Assembly: GCA_028821035.1 (NCBI GenBank) | Contig: JAPPHP010000318.1 | Location: 2,005 to 10,238 of the forward strand | Length of the DNA stretch: 8,234 nucleotides | Source: Gammaproteobacteria bacterium | GTDB lineage: Bacteria > Pseudomonadota > Gammaproteobacteria > Pseudomonadales > Azotimanducaceae | Direction of reading: 5' to 3' | Shown here: in pieces, positions 6,777-8,234 of the stretch | How positions within the stretch are numbered: the first letter of the stretch is position 1 | How the letters are laid out: each line of letters opens with the position of its first letter | Program-made: the position numbers and the translations under genes | The notes under the pieces: generated by a model | What the model was told of the DNA's origin: nothing | What the model saw: only the letters and a program-made list of their open reading frames with translations | Databases searched by the model: none

Positions 6777-7775
6777 ATGCCGCACTACGTGATGCTGATG
6801 CGCTACCGGTCGCACGGCGTCAAGGCGGTGCGGGCGAACCCGGAAGTGCTGCTGGACGCCAACGTGGCGCTCGAACGCTGGGAAGCGTACATCCTGCATT
6901 GGTTCCACCTGCTCGGCGAGTGGGACCAGTGCGCCATCGTCGAGGCGCCCGACAACTTCAAGGCGTACCGGGCGTCCATCGCCCACGAGATCAGCGCCAC
7001 CGCCGACATCGACATCCTGCCGGCCATCGACCTCCCGCTGTTCCAGCGGCTCATCTCCCAGGACGCCCGGATCGGCGGGCCGCACCACTGGCAGATCCAG
7101 CTCTGGGCCAAGGTGGCGCGCCGCGCGATGCGCCACTACGCCTTCACGCGGTGGGTGAAGCGGTACTGCCGCCCCCTCACGATCACCGGCCGGGAAAAGC
7201 TCGCCGCGCTGAAGGGCCGCCCCTGCATCGTGATCGGCAACCACTCGAGCCACATGGATCACTTCGTCCTGTTCCACGCGCTGCCCGAGCGGATCAAGTG
7301 GAACATCTACTTCGGCGCGGCCGCCGACCGCTGGTTCCTGAAGGGACGCCGCGAGATCACGCTGCAGCCGTGGTACCAGTCCCTGGTGAACGGCTCCTAC
7401 CCCATACGGCGGGGCGGTGGGTCGGCGGCGCTCGACTACCCCAAGTGGCTGCTCGAGCAGGGCTGCAACATCATGATCTTTCCCGAGGGCACGCGCGCCC
7501 GGGGCCGGGGTCTCTCGCGGTTCCGGCACGGCGTGTCCATCCTGGCGCTCGAGCACGGTGTGCCGGTCGTCCCCGTCTACCTGGCGGGCCTGAGGAACAT
7601 GCGGCCGGTCGGGACCCGCACCATCCAGCCGGGACCCGCCGGGGCGCACATCCTGGACCCGATCGTGTTCGAGCCCGGCACCACCGTACCGGAAGCGACG
7701 CAGCGGATGTACGAGGCGATGCACGCGGTGCACGAGCGAGTACTGGAAGACGGGGACGAGGCGGCGGCGCCCTGA
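6777..7775 (+). CDS. GYD-like domain fused to a PlsC-type (1-acylglycerol-3-phosphate) acyltransferase
   Basis: A 332-residue two-domain protein. Residues 1 to about 95 align with the GYD protein just upstream (YVMLMRYRS, then GEWDQCAIVEAPD in place of GYDFVNVIEAPS), though the GYD tripeptide itself is lost. Residues about 125-325 are an LPLAT/PlsC domain with the catalytic HX4D as NHSSHMD (H156, D161), an arginine-bearing block YPIRRGGGS, the substrate-binding FPEGTR (235-240) and the VPVVPVYLAG block. Such enzymes acylate lysophosphatidic acid or related acceptors at the membrane. No clear transmembrane segment is visible. ATG 6777 lies 10 bases after the GYD stop and lacks an obvious Shine-Dalgarno sequence, so translation is probably coupled to the gene before. 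It is last in the operon. It could feed triacylglycerol synthesis; its acceptor is unknown. Confidence 0.88.
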   Translation: MPHYVMLMRYRSHGVKAVRANPEVLLDANVALERWEAYILHWFHLLGEWDQCAIVEAPDNFKAYRASIAHEISATADIDILPAIDLPLFQRLISQDARIGGPHHWQIQLWAKVARRAMRHYAFTRWVKRYCRPLTITGREKLAALKGRPCIVIGNHSSHMDHFVLFHALPERIKWNIYFGAAADRWFLKGRREITLQPWYQSLVNGSYPIRRGGGSAALDYPKWLLEQGCNIMIFPEGTRARGRGLSRFRHGVSILALEHGVPVVPVYLAGLRNMRPVGTRTIQPGPAGAHILDPIVFEPGTTVPEATQRMYEAMHAVHERVLEDGDEAAAP

Positions 7776-7790
7776 CGTTCCCGTGCTTGC

Positions 7791-7807
7791 GGGTCCGTAG
7801 CGGACCC
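7791..7807. other. Perfect 7-bp hairpin between the operon and the peroxiredoxin gene
   Basis: GGGTCCG (7791-7797) and CGGACCC (7801-7807) are exact reverse complements around the loop TAG. It lies 15 bases after the acyltransferase stop. No T run follows (next bases AGGCTTTCG), so it is not a convincing intrinsic terminator. It could stabilise the operon's 3' end, weakly terminate, or act as an operator just upstream of the peroxiredoxin promoter. Confidence 0.4.
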
Positions 7808-7827
7808 AGGCTTTCGATCGTCGGGTG

Positions 7828-7833
7828 TATGCT
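7828..7833 (+). promoter_or_regulatory. Candidate -10 of the peroxiredoxin promoter
   Basis: TATGCT matches four of six -10 bases, 33 bases upstream of the start codon. No good -35 is present at 16-18 base spacing, where the 7-bp dyad at 7791-7807 ends. The promoter may therefore depend on a regulator or be absent, with the gene read from the operon. Confidence 0.3.
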
Positions 7834-7866
7834 GGCCCTGTCATTCGAGGAAACGGGAGAGACCCC

Positions 7867-8234
7867 ATGCTCGCGATCGGAGACGCCGTCCCCGACATCA
7901 CCTTGCGCAGCCACCAAAACGAGGAAGTCAGCCTTGCGTCCTTCCAGGGCGACAAGTGGGTCGTGCTGCACACCTTCCCCCTCGCCTTCACCGGTGGCTG
8001 AAGCAACCAGACCGCGAACTTCAACCGTGGGTTGAAGCAATTCGAAGAAGCCGGTGCGGCCCTGCTCGGGCTCTCCGTCGACTCCACCTTCGCGCTCGGC
8101 GCCTGGTCGACCGCCATGGGCGGCATCGGCCATCCGCTGCTCGCGGATTTCTGGCCGCACGGCGCGGCCGCGAAACAGCTCGGGATCTTCAACGACTCGT
8201 TCGGCATCGCCAACCGTACGCTGATGATCGTCGA
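7867..8234 (+). CDS. Selenocysteine-containing peroxiredoxin (in-frame TGA = Sec45), 3' end outside the window
   Basis: Thiol-dependent peroxidases of this family reduce H2O2 and organic peroxides. ATG 7867 follows GGGAGA (7855-7860). The frame reads MLAIGDAVPDITL, then VSLASFQGDKWVVLHTFPLAF, the standard AhpC/BCP/AhpE-like N-terminus. It then meets TGA at 7999-8001 (codon 45) and continues without another stop to the window end (SNQTANF..., LLGLSVDS, LGIFNDSFGIANRTLMIV). The active-site signature P-x-x-x-T-x-x-C is complete as P38, T42 and residue 45, with TGA replacing the Cys codon. The conserved Arg of the family is R117. No other Cys is visible in 122 codons, suggesting a one-residue (1-Sec) mechanism with an external reductant. 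A SECIS-like hairpin follows the TGA. A Cys-to-stop mutation or sequencing error is the alternative, but would not explain the hairpin. Confidence 0.85.
7999..8001 (+). other. In-frame TGA read as selenocysteine (Sec45)
   Basis: This TGA occupies the peroxidatic residue of the peroxiredoxin active site, three residues after T42. Both sides are in the same frame and both translate as peroxiredoxin. Recoding needs SelB, the tRNA-Sec (selC), SelA and SelD, none of which is in this window. Confidence 0.8.
8015..8044 (+). promoter_or_regulatory. Bacterial SECIS element inside the peroxiredoxin coding region
   Basis: CTTCAACC (8019-8026) pairs perfectly with GGTTGAAG (8030-8037) around the loop GTG. 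CGAA (8015-8018) pairs below with TTCG (8041-8044), leaving a three-base bulge (CAA) on the 3' side. The stem begins 13 bases and the loop 25 bases after the TGA. Bacterial SECIS elements are known to lie just 3' of the UGA in the coding frame, with the apical loop roughly 16-37 bases away and a G near its start for SelB contact. Codons in the hairpin (GGG, TTG, CAA) are less GC-biased than its neighbours, consistent with selection on RNA structure. Confidence 0.75.

Noticed and set aside
7867..8001. A complete 44-codon ORF ending at TGA 7999-8001, or a pseudogene
   Set aside because: Peroxiredoxin homology continues in the same frame after the TGA, the TGA is at the catalytic position, and a SECIS-like stem follows.
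6693..8213. 506-codon minus-strand open frame across the acyltransferase and peroxiredoxin
   Set aside because: It spans two real plus-strand genes and the gap between them; the translation is compositionally biased and has no motif.
1..8234. tRNA or rRNA genes, CRISPR arrays, insertion sequences, phage genes
   Set aside because: I saw no repeat-spacer pattern, transposase or integrase motifs, or structural RNA signatures beyond the SECIS-like hairpin.

Overview
The window is GC-rich, gene-dense bacterial chromosome. It carries a storage-lipid gene set: two wax ester synthase/diacylglycerol acyltransferases (WS/DGAT), a phasin, a polyhydroxyalkanoate (PHA) synthase, a short-chain dehydrogenase and a PlsC-type acyltransferase. 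It ends with the first two thirds of a peroxiredoxin. Sigma-70-like promoters, the phasin/PhaC pairing and TGC-N3-GCA (PhaR-like) operators suggest a proteobacterium, but I cannot name a genus.

Layout. Positions 1-52 hold the first codons of a divergent minus-strand gene. Positions 53-400 are a divergent control region with a promoter on each strand, a PhaR-like core and a long leader for the first WS/DGAT (401-1888). A consensus promoter then drives the phasin (2004-2339). A perfect 11-bp inverted repeat overlaps that promoter's -10. The phasin ends at a good intrinsic terminator (2373-2430). A compact five-gene operon follows at 2524-7775: WS/DGAT 2, SDR oxidoreductase, PhaC, a GYD-domain protein, and a GYD-PlsC fusion. 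Its gaps are only a few bases, and the first two genes overlap. The last gene starts at 7867 and runs off the end.

How the genes fit together (inference). PlsC-type chemistry supplies phosphatidic acid, and hence diacylglycerol, to WS/DGAT for triacylglycerol or wax esters. PhaC polymerises hydroxyacyl-CoA, the SDR probably interconverts a keto or aldehyde intermediate with an alcohol, and the phasin coats granules. A PhaR-like regulator could sense polymer and release phasin expression.

The most striking feature is at the right edge. The peroxiredoxin frame is interrupted by one TGA (7999-8001) exactly where the peroxidatic cysteine belongs (P-x-x-x-T-x-x-[TGA]). The frame then continues as peroxiredoxin sequence to the window end. 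A perfect 8-bp hairpin with a G-starting apical loop follows at the distance expected of a bacterial SECIS element. I read this as a selenocysteine-containing peroxiredoxin, which conventional gene calling would cut into a 44-residue peptide and a headless fragment. The second unusual protein is the GYD-PlsC fusion beside a free-standing GYD paralogue.
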